Below the pieces are notes generated by a model that was not told the origin of the DNA, made no database searches, and saw only the letters and a list, made by a program, of their open reading frames with translations. A program made the translations under genes and the position numbers. A stretch of DNA of 64,000 nucleotides from Lepidodermella squamata (taxonomy: Eukaryota > Gastrotricha), in assembly GCA_047495785.1 (NCBI GenBank), contig JBLDXI010000010.1, forward strand, positions 1,674,001 to 1,738,000. Direction: 5' to 3'. Within the stretch, counting starts at the first letter, position 1, and the number at the start of each line of letters is the position of its first letter. This document shows, in pieces, positions 21,722 to 32,590 of this stretch.

Positions 21722-24611
21722 TCAATGTGAGAGGGAATTAAAGATCTTGTGAGTCTCGTTTTTACGCTCTATAGGTATCCAAGGCACACTGTTGACTAAA
21801 TCATACGGTATTTCTCCATTGTTGTCTTTAATTGTAACCGAAGCGCTACATCTGTCTATCAGCAACTTCACGACTGAAGCCTGACAAAACTCTGCAGCAT
21901 AATGCAAAGGCGTCCGGCCGTATTTATTACCAGCTTCCGCATCCGCTCCGTATTTGTCGATCAGCAACTGCACGACTGGAGCGTGGCCATTCCATGCAGC
22001 ATAATACAAAGGCGTCTGGTCGTCTCTATCCCAAGCTTTCGCGTTAGCTCCGTATTTGTCGATCAGCAACTGCACGACTGAAGCGTGGCCTTTCTCTGCA
22101 GCCAAGTGCAAAGGCCTCTGGCCGTATATATTACCAGCTTTCGCATCCGCTTCGTATTTGTCGATCAGCAACTCGACGACTGTCTTGTGGCCATTTTGTG
22201 CAGCCATATGCAAAGGCGTAGAGCCCTCTTCACAACCAGCTCTCGTATCCGCTCCGTATTTGTCGATCAGCAACTCGATGACTGGAGCATGGCCACCTTG
22301 TGCAGCATAATGCAAAGGCGTCCGGCGGTAATTATCACCAGCTTTCGCATCAGCTCCGTATTTGTCGATCAGCAACTCGACGACTGTCTTGTGGCCATTT
22401 TGTGCAGCCATATGCAAAAGCGTAGAGCCCTCTTTACAACCAGCTCTCGCATCCGCTCCGTATTTGTCGATCAGCAACTCGACGACTGAAACGTGGCCTT
22501 TCTCTGCAGCCAAATGCAAAGGCGTCTTGCTAGCATAATTCAAATTGCAATCAACATTTAGATCGCCTGCGTAATTAGCAAGCATTCGGCAAACCCGACG
22601 CAGAAAGCCATTTTCAGCACATCTCAACAGCTCCTGTGATTTTGGTGAAGATACATTAAGAATGAGATCATTTCAATTCAAGCTCAACCTTCTCTGCATC
22701 CTCAATGCTTTCTGGTAGCGGGTCAACATCCAATCTAGAAGCTTCCGTGATCAGTTGTTCTGCTGCTGGTCTCTTCCGTGGATTGTCACTGGGATCACTC
22801 ATCATCGAGATAACTAGTTTACTGGTCTCCTCTGAATATCCAATCAGTCCAGGCAACTGTCTGAAATTAGAGTTTGGGCTTTAATACCTAAAGCGGCAAC
22901 AACATAGCGTGTGCTCACTGTGACAATTTAAGCGCTTTGTGATGCTCTGATGTGTTATTTTCAGCGTTCTCACCGTTGAACTGGCCCAAACCAAAATTCA
23001 ATCAGAAAGAAAATTATTGATGATTGATTCCTACCGGTCTACGGCCGCTTGCAACTTCGTAGAGAGTAACTCCCAGTGACCAAATATCGCAAGGCTTCGT
23101 GTACTCCAGGCGAATAAAAACAGCAGGCGATGCATAGTCGTAAGTTTTCAATACCGCCGTAACGTAAGGTCGTTTGATACTTGAAATGAACTCGTCAATA
23201 AAGTAGCCTTTACGATTGTAAATGAGCATACGCAATCAAGTTTTTGGTCAGTCCGAACCCGCCAATTTTGGGAATCTTTCTATCCTCACTAAGGTAGATG
23301 TTTCTCGGAGTGATGTCGCGATGAATGATATCCTTGTCATGGAGGACCTGGACGGCTAGCAAAAGCTGAAAAATCCAGTCAGCAAACTGATCTTCAGGAA
23401 TTCTCTGGGCTACATGTATGTAGGCCTCCAATGTGCCATGTGGGCAATATTCCATGACCAAGTAATACATCTCACAACCTGCCTTTGCCGTATCAGCCCC
23501 CTGATATTCCTCTGCAGTGGAAAGAATGACTTTTTCACAACAATTTGCGTTAAAAGTTAAAACGGCTCACCTCTAAACGCGCCGAAAATCTTCACAAGGA
23601 ATATATCACTAATATTCGCCAGTTTAGCATGCTATGAGGGGATCGGAATTTAAAAAAAAACTCTCCCGAACAAAAAAAGGCACCCTGTTTAAGAGTTTTT
23701 TGGGTTCGCATTATTTTTTACGGGTTTTGTGGCTATTTTTTTCATCGCCAACGATGATTCATTCAGTCATTTGGAGGTTTTATTGCTGTTATTGGAGTAT
23801 TTTTGTCTAAGTGCGAGAAAAGCCCAAAATAGTAGACGGCGCGTGCCAGTTTTTTGCGAGGTTGATCGTCATGAAAAAATTGCACAGTGATATCACGAAA
23901 AAAATACGACTTTTTCTGCCATTCATAGAGTGGCGTTTTTTTCGACTGATATCGACCCTGTGATTTTAATTGCTGTTTTGGGGTTCTTTAGGATTTAATT
24001 TGAAATTAGCGTAAAAATGTCGAGATTTTTTGCAATGTCAAGAAATCTCGTAAATGAAATATGGACTTGGCGTCGCAAAAACAACCAAGTCCAAAGTGCA
24101 AGTTATTTATAAACCAATAAAAACAACAGCATTTATGTGATCGCTGGTGGCGTAGTTGGTGAGGCGTTGGGCTGGTGCATCAATGTTCGATGGTTCAACC
24201 CCCGCCAGAGACACATTTTTAATTAATTAATTAAGCAATTATTTGAATCAAATTACGATATTTCTAGCTATTTGTATATTCTCGACATATTACGCTAATT
24301 TCAAATTAAATCCCAAAAAACCCTACTTAGAAAACACGTAAAAAAACACGAGAAAAGTCGCATTTGATAAACTTTTTTTTGTTCGGGCTGGTAGACATAA
24401 TTGAAATAACCTCTTCCAAACTGCTTTTAACGATTGTATCAACGTATTTTTCGCCGAATCGTTCGTCTTCTCGCATGGCGGTTAAGTTCACTTCTTTGAC
24501 AGCGAAATCTTCGCATCCGCATTTAGCGAGAAATACTTCGCCGAATTCCCCAGATTTACCGAGGCTTTTGACAATGGTGAATTCTTTGAATGAAGTAAAC
24601 TTAAGGGGCAT
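21722..24611 (-). CDS. Nek-style protein (pseudo)kinase fused to ankyrin repeats
   Basis: Six exons: 24611-24388, 23631-23571, 23511-23232, 23179-23035, 22856-22689 and 22633-21722; ~596 residues. Kinase domain first: glycine loop GKSGEFGEV, Lys in FAVKEV, alpha-C Glu in SSLEEV, hinge YYLVMEYCPHG, catalytic loop HRDITPRN and IWSLGVTLYE. The DFG Asp is Gly (IGGFGLTK) and APE is SPA, so catalysis is doubtful. Seven ~34-residue ankyrin repeats and a partial eighth follow (TPLHLAAEKGH, VVELLIDKYGADA). Kinase-then-ankyrin order is that of RIPK4/ANKK1, but the kinase looks more Nek-like. A 723-bp element sits exactly at the exon 1/intron 1 border; the ancestral junction would be phase 0. Confidence 0.8.
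23665..24387. mobile_element. 723-bp TIR element, copy 1, inside the kinase gene
   Basis: Ends CCCGAACAAAAAA / TTTTTTTGTTCGGG, flanked by CT on both sides (2-bp TSD). Nested inverted repeats lie further in (tttaatttgaaattagcgtaa near 23995 and its inverse near 24290). A tRNA-like segment lies in the middle. No transposase. Nearly identical to the copy at 25306-26028, so both moved or duplicated recently. Confidence 0.85.
24141..24211 (+). other. tRNA-like segment (pol III A and B boxes) within the element
   Basis: Holds an A-box match (TGGCGTAGTTGG) and a B-box match (GGTTCAACCCC) at tRNA spacing. The two ends can pair as an acceptor stem at 6 of 7 positions (tcgctgg with ccagaga). The D and T stems pair poorly, so it is a tRNA-derived or tRNA-mimicking pseudogene rather than a working tRNA. 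Confidence 0.5.
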
Positions 24612-25305
24612 TTTCTTCCTGATACAGTACCCTTTTACAGAAAAAATATAAATTTTGAAAAACTGAAAGGTGACGCACAGTATGACAGTACAACAGAATA
24701 GCTACATCAGAGTTTAACTAAAACGTAGCCTGAGTAAACCAAGACGTGTAATGTGCCGTTGAGATAACTGAATGATAAGTATATTTCTAGAGAAGTGAGG
24801 GGAGAGAGGTAATAATATATTTGTACACATTTTTGATAGGCATGAAATGCACAATTCAACCCACTGTGAACTGGAATCTAAATCATTTTCCGTAATGCGA
24901 CGAAAAAACGGCGATAAAACGCGTCGCAACATCAGCAGCGCCGAAAGAGTAGGAACTGATAACAAATGAATGCGGCCACGGTCAGTTATTTGCAACAGAG
25001 AGCGAAGTAGGACAGCAGAACTGGCTAGGATAAGGAAAATTGACATACGAGCCCCCCCCCATTTGGTGTTTGGCTGAGTTCTTTCAGCGGGCCAATCGAA
25101 CTGGTAGGGATAAACCTCACTATCCCTAGCGGTGCCTGGCTTTCTGGTTTGTAAAACATTTCAGCAGCTTGAATACCGGAATCACTTCAAATTTATAACA
25201 CCGTAGACTGATTTACTGAGAGATCTTAAGGTCGAAAGTAGAATCTTGTAAACCAGTGGTTCGCAAACACCTTTCCACAGGTGCACAAGAGTGGCGCACG
25301 GTCCA
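24612..25305. other. Upstream of kinase gene; no gene supported
   Basis: A 110-codon minus-strand ORF (24714-25046) has no family features or splice context. A C-run (cccccccc) sits near 25055. Confidence 0.4.
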
Positions 25306-26028
25306 CCCGAACAAAAAAGTGCACACTGTTTAAGAGTTTTTTGGGTTCGCATTATTTTTTACGGGTTTTGTGGCTATTTTTTTCATCGCCAACGATGATT
25401 CATTCAGTCATTTGGAGGTTTTATTGCTGTTATTGGAGTATTTTTGTCATAGTGCGAGAAATGCCCAAAAAAGTAGACGGCACGTGCCAGTTTTTTGCGA
25501 GGTTGATCGTCATGAAAAAATTGCACAGTGATATCACGTAAAAAATATGACTTTTTCTGGCATTCATTAAGTGGCGTTTTTTTCGACTGATATGGACCCT
25601 GTGATTTTAATTGCTGTTTTGGGGTTCTTTAGGATTTAATTTGAAATTAGCGTAAAAATGTCGAGATTTTTTGCAATGTCAAGAAATCTCGAAAATGAAA
25701 TATGGACTTGGCGTCGCAAAAACAACCAAGTCCAAAGTGCAATTTATTTATAAACCAATAAAAACAACAACATTTATGTGATCGCTGGTGGCGTAGTTGG
25801 TGAGGCGTTGGGCTGGTGCATCAATGTTCGATGGTTCAACCCCCGCCAGAGACACATTTTTAATTAATTAATTAAGCAATTATTTGAATCAAATTACGAT
25901 ATTTCTAGCTATTTGTATATTCTCGACATATTACGCTAATTTCAAATTAAATCCCAAAAAACCCTACTTAGAAAACACGTAAAAAAACACGAGAAAAGTC
26001 GCATTTGATAAACTTTTTTTTGTTCGGG
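25306..26028. mobile_element. 723-bp TIR element, copy 2
   Basis: Same length, ends and interior as the copy at 23665-24387, here flanked by CA on both sides, so the 2-bp duplication differs between copies and marks two separate insertions. The tRNA-like segment is at 25782-25852. Confidence 0.85.
25782..25852 (+). other. tRNA-like segment in copy 2
   Basis: Same A-box and B-box matches as at 24141-24211 and the same imperfect cloverleaf. Its conservation in both copies reflects recent copying and does not prove function. Confidence 0.5.
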
Positions 26029-26347
26029 CAGCGTGGTTTTAGTATTATCCTCAACTAGCCAATAAAAAATAATTTATTTTCAAAATGTTACTCAAGAATT
26101 GTTTGGTTTTCTGCAATCGTGGATCTTCATATTATGTCATAGCTACATAAGTCGTTCCAAAACAAAAATCATAGTGCAAAAAATGTGTAACAGAAGTGTT
26201 TTGAATTATGAAATTACCAGCTTGGCAGGAGCTGCAAAAAACACCTGCTCGCTAGGCACACAAAACGGGCAAAATATAATAATATGTGTATTCACTTTCC
26301 TGGCGATATTACCACTCAAGTTTTAATCGTAATATGTTCCATGCGAA

Positions 26348-27637
26348 ATGCTTGATCAAATGATGAAGATAATACTAGCAGCTTTATTACTTCCCTCCAT
26401 CTTAATGACTGGAAAGAGCAATGGCGAGTTGTCTAATACGGATCCGACGAAAACCTTCACCGGCTATTTCTTCTCGATATGCAAAGATTTCAAGGCATCA
26501 TGCGAGTTCCTACAGCAGAAGGCTGATGCGCCAAGGTCCATTGATTTGACTGGAAGCGTTCAGCCCGTTGAATTAGCTGTCGGCTTCACGCCAAAATCTT
26601 TCATAGGCATCAGCGATATTGAACAGAAGTTCTCAATGCAGGGTGTTGCTTCTGTTGAGTGGGAAACCAATATTGTTTGCCCAATTGTTGGCAAAGCTGA
26701 GCTCCTAGCGGAGAAGTATAATGCAACATCTTATAGTTCTTTCTGCGAATTCGAACCATCCGAAGTCTGGACCCCTCCACTCCACCATGCAAACAGAATT
26801 GGGAAAAACCCGTTCGATCAGTAATACACTTTTTCTGAGTTTTAGTTCATTTTTTGGTTTTTTTTCTTCAAAGGGAAACGACGGTGACAATAGATATGGA
26901 TATTGGAACCATGACCTGGGAAATTAGTTATCAATTCGAATCGTCCTGCTCCTTGTCATTTAGAAAGTAGGCGGAACCTACTTTTTTGCTAATCCAATTT
27001 CTTTATTCTTCATAGGTTTCCCTTCGATAGGCAAGTGTGCGAGATTGTACTTGAGGGCCGCCGAACGCAATACAAGGAGTTTCTACTCGATCCTGAACCA
27101 TACAGCCTTGTAACTTACTTCAACATGGACGCAGTGTTTGCGGCAAGTGATGTGTGGCGATTCGAAGCTATGCATCGGAATACGACTTACAGCAGGGCTC
27201 GTTTCATTTTCACGGTTAAACGCAGGCCGGAAACTTTCCTATACTCAATTTTCCTGCCGATCATATTGCTGTCAGTTCTTCAAATCGGAGCGTTTGCCCT
27301 AGCCCCAGATTCGTCGGACCGCGCTAGCTTTTCTGTAACGATTTTTCTGGCAACAGCTTTCTTTATGCAGTATTTCAACTCGATGCTGCCAATTACCCCG
27401 GAGGCTACCCTTCTAGGGACGAACTTGGCTTGTCAAATCACGATCGGAGTCACTGTAACCATGTATGCTCTGATAATGTGCCGCCTATGCAGTGGAAAAA
27501 ATCGAGGAATAATGAAGCGAAACTTATGCTTTAATGTGAAAGTTGTAAATGTTGTTGAAGGCTTTGCTGTGATTTCTACTCTACTAGCCTACGCTATCAT
27601 CGACATTTACACAGTTACGCAACTGATTACTGATTAA
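26348..27637 (+). CDS. Cys-loop ligand-gated channel subunit (LGIC2)
   Basis: Three exons: 26348-26820, 26874-26966 and 27016-27637 (start may be the inner ATG at 26360 or 26363). Signal peptide (KIILAALLLPSILM), then an extracellular domain with extra cysteines, the Cys loop CSLSFRKFPFDRQVC (13 intervening residues, split by intron 2), M1 (IFLPIILLSVLQIGAFAL), M2 preceded by SSDR (cation-type), M3, a ~25-residue M3-M4 loop, and M4. The intron positions (after PFDQ and inside the Cys loop) are shared with LGIC6/7 and differ from LGIC1/3/4/5. M2 is unusual: ATAFFMQYFNSM has bulky aromatic residues where the pore-lining Leu/Val usually sit. Confidence 0.87.
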
Positions 27638-29485
27638 TACGGTGTGAAATTATAAAATAGAAGAACTCAGCTCTGATATCTGCTTTCTTCACAAAGACCA
27701 CACTGAGAATAAAATGCCGCCAATTTTTAGGAACTAAAATGAATCACGCGTTCTTTGTCCTAACAGCGTTAGCAACTAGACTTACATTGCGAGTGGCTAA
27801 AACCGATTTTTGCAGCCTCAATCGTGTCTCCTGCTACTGACTCTACAATCGTAACGAAGAAAGCGTTTTTGTTTCGCGTGGAAATTGACCCTACATATTA
27901 TAGTATTATTAAAGATCACAAAAATTAGAGGTTTTGTGCGGTTTCCGAGAGGCTACCAAAAGGAGATGCATTTTTAAAGATGAATTCAGCTGATGTCAGC
28001 ATCTGCGCAACGGCAGACCGCCATAACAGCGAATACCCGAAACAGCGAACGCGACAAAACAGCGAAAAATCTAATTTGCGACATAACAGCAATTTTAATA
28101 TCGCACATTACACAGCATTTTGGGGAGGATTTTTAGCTGTTTCGTCGCTTTCGCTGTTCTGCGCATTCGCTGTTTTGACGTCCTCACTGCGCAACATTAC
28201 ACAGGAATAGCACAAGAAATATTGGGGTGATTCATCTCAGTAAATGTGAAACGATGATCTTTGCCCTTCAGTTTTAGCCCTTAGTTTGACTTCAGTTTTT
28301 CGTGTCTGAAAAAGAACCTCTTAGTGCGGCGTCTTAACTACGTCACATGCAAATAGCCGATTCCTTAAACATATTTCACACGTATCAGAAAGCTTTTCCA
28401 TAGGTTGGCCAATGCATAAACATGGTACATGGTGTATATACATGTCACTGAATCGATGTCGCTGAATAAGATGGTGATTTCAGAATTGCCGCAACTATCA
28501 CCTATCATTGCTTTGAAGATATGAAGGTTTGCATAAAACTCATACTCGGACCTGATACACATGTTCTAGGGTAATATTTCAAGAGGAATTCAATGGTGCA
28601 CTTGGTTTCTATGTGAAGGTGACTCTTAAAACTCGAGTACATAGCCATGCTATCCAGCCGCCTTGGAGCCCAGTTTCTACATCATGTATAAACAGTTTAT
28701 AAATTTATGCATCGACCCAAAAAGGTATCTACAGTATAAACAGCTACAGCCACACTAGTTTCAAAAGTGTTGGCTGACTCATTTCTTTGTTCTTCTCATC
28801 AAATGTTTGTATAGCGCGTGAGGTTAAAAGCGGATCGAACTCCAGTCGTAAAAAAGTACACCCTGGCTAGATCTAAACTTACAAATGGGATAGATCGTAT
28901 GAGTTCGATCGTATGGTGAAATTAGGACTCACGCATGATCGATCAATAGATCCAATAGATCATAGATCCAGCCTATCAAATGGACAATAGATCATGAAAT
29001 AAGCAATTTCAGACAGACATTTTGCCATTTAGATCCACACACAATGTATTGAGCTCTGGATCTACTGATTTCCGACAGATCATTCAGAATCTGAAGAACA
29101 TGTCACGATGCGAAATTATTGATAAGACTAAAAGCGATTTCACTATCTGCTCGCAACTCACATTTGGCATAATCACTGTGATATAAATAGCATCTCAAAA
29201 TTATCCAACATATTTCGGCGTGAACGCATTGTATATTAAGTGAAAAATGTTAAGCCCACCTTTTTATGTTTTCATATATTATTTACCAGTCAATTGGCAC
29301 GAAATTTCTATGGCGCAAACATCTCGCCCCGCCTAATGTATCGAATATTTTGCGGGGATAATACTGTTAACAAGACGAGTAGCTAAGCGACATAGCAACT
29401 GAAAGCCTAAAGTGCAATATTTGTTAACCGCATAGCTAAGCATAACCTAATATCTCACACATCGACCGACTTTCATTTTTCGGCG
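27638..29485. other. Intergenic with hairpin repeats
   Basis: No gene seen. Contains the short-word hairpin at 28000-28200, a repeat fragment at 28284-28345 (cttcagtttttcgtg, then cctcttagtgcggcgt) shared with 62817-62870, and a stretch at 28880-29090 rich in agatc words. The 3' end presumably holds the promoter of the first DEG/ENaC gene. Confidence 0.5.
28000..28200. repeat. Hairpin repeat built of AACAGCGAA words
   Basis: Left arm: several copies of (aa)acagcgaa(c/t)gcga; right arm: the inverse (ttcgctgtt, tcgctttcgctgttctgcgc). Spacer 28096-28132. Same architecture as the repeats at 19.1 and 42.6 kb but different words. Confidence 0.7.
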
Positions 29486-32000
29486 ATGGATACCAAAAAG
29501 AACGACTTTGAAATCTACAGCTTGCATGTTACCGAAGATGACGCCGAGAGAGCGTCATTTCGGGATGTTAACACCGCTCAGTATTTGAAGAGTTTCTTCA
29601 GAGAAACTACCCTTCAGGGCCTCCCACCTCTCATACGGAATCGAGGTTTAGTGAAGAAACTCTTCTGGATTATAAGCATAGCTCTTTGTATCTACGGTGA
29701 GATTTCATTGGGTTTCTGTAAAATATAATGAGCTTCAAGTAATTTAATGACAGGTCTCTATGCTGAGATGAACATATTCCTGTCGGCGCTTTTCGACTGG
29801 ACCCCAGCTACGGCAGTTCAGATCACACAGCCAAGGTCAATTCACTTCCCAGCTGTCACGATTTGGTAAGCTGATTATTCAACCGCTCATTCATAGTTTT
29901 ATTTGATGATTTTACAGCAACTCCAATGCAGTAACTTCCGCCTGGTATCAGAAAAATGCGAACGCATCTATTGCAAAGGCGAAAGCTGAAGCTGCGGCCA
30001 AGCTTGCAATAGCTACAACAGCTAAGCCTGCTACAACAACGCAGAAAGCTAATTCTGGAACGGGCGGAAGTTCTGACGCTGTTGGGAATGCAACGTGTCC
30101 CATAATGCTTAACAGCTACACTGTTATGTCCGTTGCTTATCAGTTCGACGATAGCGAACGGGCGAAAGCAGGTGCCTAAGCCATGATTCCCTTTAATAAA
30201 GTCAATTTTTATCTTGAAGGCCACCAATTGTGCGATGTCGTCTTGGACTGCGCGTTTAATGGAAAACTTGCCAGCGTTGAAAAGTAAATTCTCAAGCAGT
30301 CTTTCACAGTTTAATAAACGTTTCACATTGAAGAGCATTTGATGGGCCATTTTGGAACCCTCTTCACGGCAATTGCTGGACCTTCAATCCGGGATATACT
30401 CAGACGGCTGATGACAGTTCTGTTACAGATCTTTGGGACGCCAAAGTTGGAACAGATGGCAGAGGTGTCCTCAAATCAACGCATGTTGGGAAAGGCTATG
30501 GATTGCGTCTATTACTGAATAGCGACATAGACAACTTCATTGAAGTCACTGGGACGTTTGGGTGGAAAATTTTGAGTACGCTGAAATTTTGAAGGTTGAA
30601 AACGTTTAATTCTCGATTTGCAGTTCATAACCAAACAACGATGCCGTTCCCTGAGTCTGAGGGGATTTTTGCAGCTCCTGGCTACTCGACCAACATACAA
30701 GTAACACAAAGTTACATAAAACGGCTCGGCCAAGTTGACAATCGTGCGTTTAGTCTCGAAATCACTAGAAATCGCCATCTTACGATATTTTTCAGTATTC
30801 TACAGGAGTGATTACAGCGATTGCGTCGATGAGACTAAATGGTACCCGGATGACAAGAGGAATGCCTACACAAATGTGAGACAGATTCTCTATAACAAAG
30901 AAACTTGCCTGCGAACATGCTACCAGCGAAATGGTCAGTTTTAATTCTTCCTGAAACGTTGAAGAATATAAATGATTTTGTTTAGTAATGCAAGCGTGTG
31001 GCTGCTATGACTACAGCGTTGCCTTCAAAGGTTCAGCCTATAGCGACATTCCAGGTTACAGCTCTATGAAACTGTGCTCGCTCTTCGACTCGCCAGCTTG
31101 GGCTTGTAAAAACGGTGTTTTCAGCGATTTTATAGATGAAAAGTTGACTTGCGACTGCCCTGACGCCTGCTTGTAGGTTTCTTCAACGAATATTGTTGAA
31201 ATTACTTCATTGTTATTAAATCAGGACCTATTCGTTTGATACTTCAATTTCCGCAGAAAAATGGCCAGTTCCAAAGAAGGACAATACTGTTTCACTGTGC
31301 CACACCATACACGACATACTCGGGGCTTTGGTTGACAAAAGTGGAACGTGTAAAACTGACTCCCTTCTCAGGGCCGCATATCTTGCCGGTCAACCTGTCG
31401 GTGAAATCGAGGACATTGTCAATAAATGTATCGATACAAATGAAACCGATCCTGACTACTGGGTCAACACAGCAAATTCGGTTGTAGGCAAGCGATTCGG
31501 TGAAGTCTACATTTATTACAAGACCTTTGACTACGAGTCTGTCACCGAGTCTGAAACATATGCTTTCGCTGATGTTATCGCATATATTGGCGGAATAATA
31601 GGTAATGAATAACCTAACCAAATTCTAACGTTGGCTTGTTTCTGTATGTGAAGGTCTATTCTTCGGGTTCACCTTTCTCACCCTCTGCGAATACATCCTT
31701 CTCATCGTTGACCTGATCGGGATCGCCTTTGTCAAGCTTTACCATCGAATTAAGGGCAGCAAAACCATTGGCAGTGCAAAGGTGTCGTTTATAGATTCGC
31801 GCAGAGTCAGCCTGAGGTTTGCCCCGGAATTCGAGACCATTTCCCATGTAATCCGTTTAAATATTAACAGGCAATCATTCGCAAGCAGCACTGATGGCAT
31901 TCGTAAGACCCAGTATCCGTCAATTGTTAGCCCTCCTCTCCAGTCTCAGGCTCCCTACCCGCAGTATCCCCATGGTTCGAGTCCGCATTACGGATTTTGA
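29486..32000 (+). CDS. DEG/ENaC-family sodium channel subunit A
   Basis: Eleven exons: 29486-29696, 29754-29865, 29918-30171, 30220-30283, 30334-30575, 30624-30743, 30796-30933, 30986-31172, 31225-31601, 31654-31816,31871-32000; 665 residues. Short cytosolic N-terminus, TM1 (LFWIISIALCIYGLYAEM), the post-TM1 family motif FPAVTICNSNAV, a large Cys-rich ectodomain with an Ala/Lys/Thr-rich insert (AKAKAEAAAKLA), family blocks CLRTCYQR, CGCYDYSVAF and CDCPDACL, then TM2 (IGGIIGLFFGFTFLTLCEYI) and a Pro-rich tail. Two deviations: the N-terminal HG gating motif reads QG (TTLQGLPPL), and the GxS filter reads GFT. Tandem with subunit B. Confidence 0.93.
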
Positions 32001-32590
32001 AAAACCTCCAGTATTTGAATGTTGTGATATTTCGTGAAAACGTATCAATCTTTGATGCGATTGTGCAGTGACATCCATTTCAGTGGTTCAAGTAAAACTA
32101 TAAGTAGCTCATTATTGGCAATGTAATTACGCTCGTTTTTGTTAGTAAAGCTCCAGTTATACAGCGACACGGATGTAGAAACGGGCTAATTGCTTTTCCA
32201 AAGGAAATAGAGACACGATTCGAGTGAATTTTCTCGCTTTGTCTTTTATGACAATCAGCCGAGTTGTTATGAAATCGGTGAACAATCAAAATTGTGATCA
32301 CCAAGCCGAATTGATCAGTGCTGATCAGTCCGTGTTGGTTTTTTTGTTTAATTTTTCCAGCTTAATCAATCATTTATCAAATGCGGAGACGCTAAGTGCT
32401 TCAAAAAAAAAACAACTCATCCCAAGAGATCGCTATAAACGTTAACCAGTTTTATGACGTTTGCATGATGTCCCCACGCTATTTGGGGGCTAAGTGCTAG
32501 CCGGCCCGTGGCAACTAAAATGTAACTATGCGTTAAAAAAAATTCGGCAACCACTGCTCATTCTGTTTTTGAAGCTGTGGAATATCCAGC

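Noticed and set aside
22056-22489. Plus-strand ORFs with repeated SISNSTT/VFVDQQLDD units
   Set aside because: Antisense shadows of the ankyrin repeats; the repetition comes from the repeats on the other strand.
24141-24211. A functional tRNA gene (anticodon apparently GGT)
   Set aside because: D and T stems do not pair well and the sequence sits inside a mobile element; called tRNA-like only.
24714-25046. 110-codon minus-strand ORF
   Set aside because: No domain, no splice partners, and composition like the surrounding non-coding DNA.
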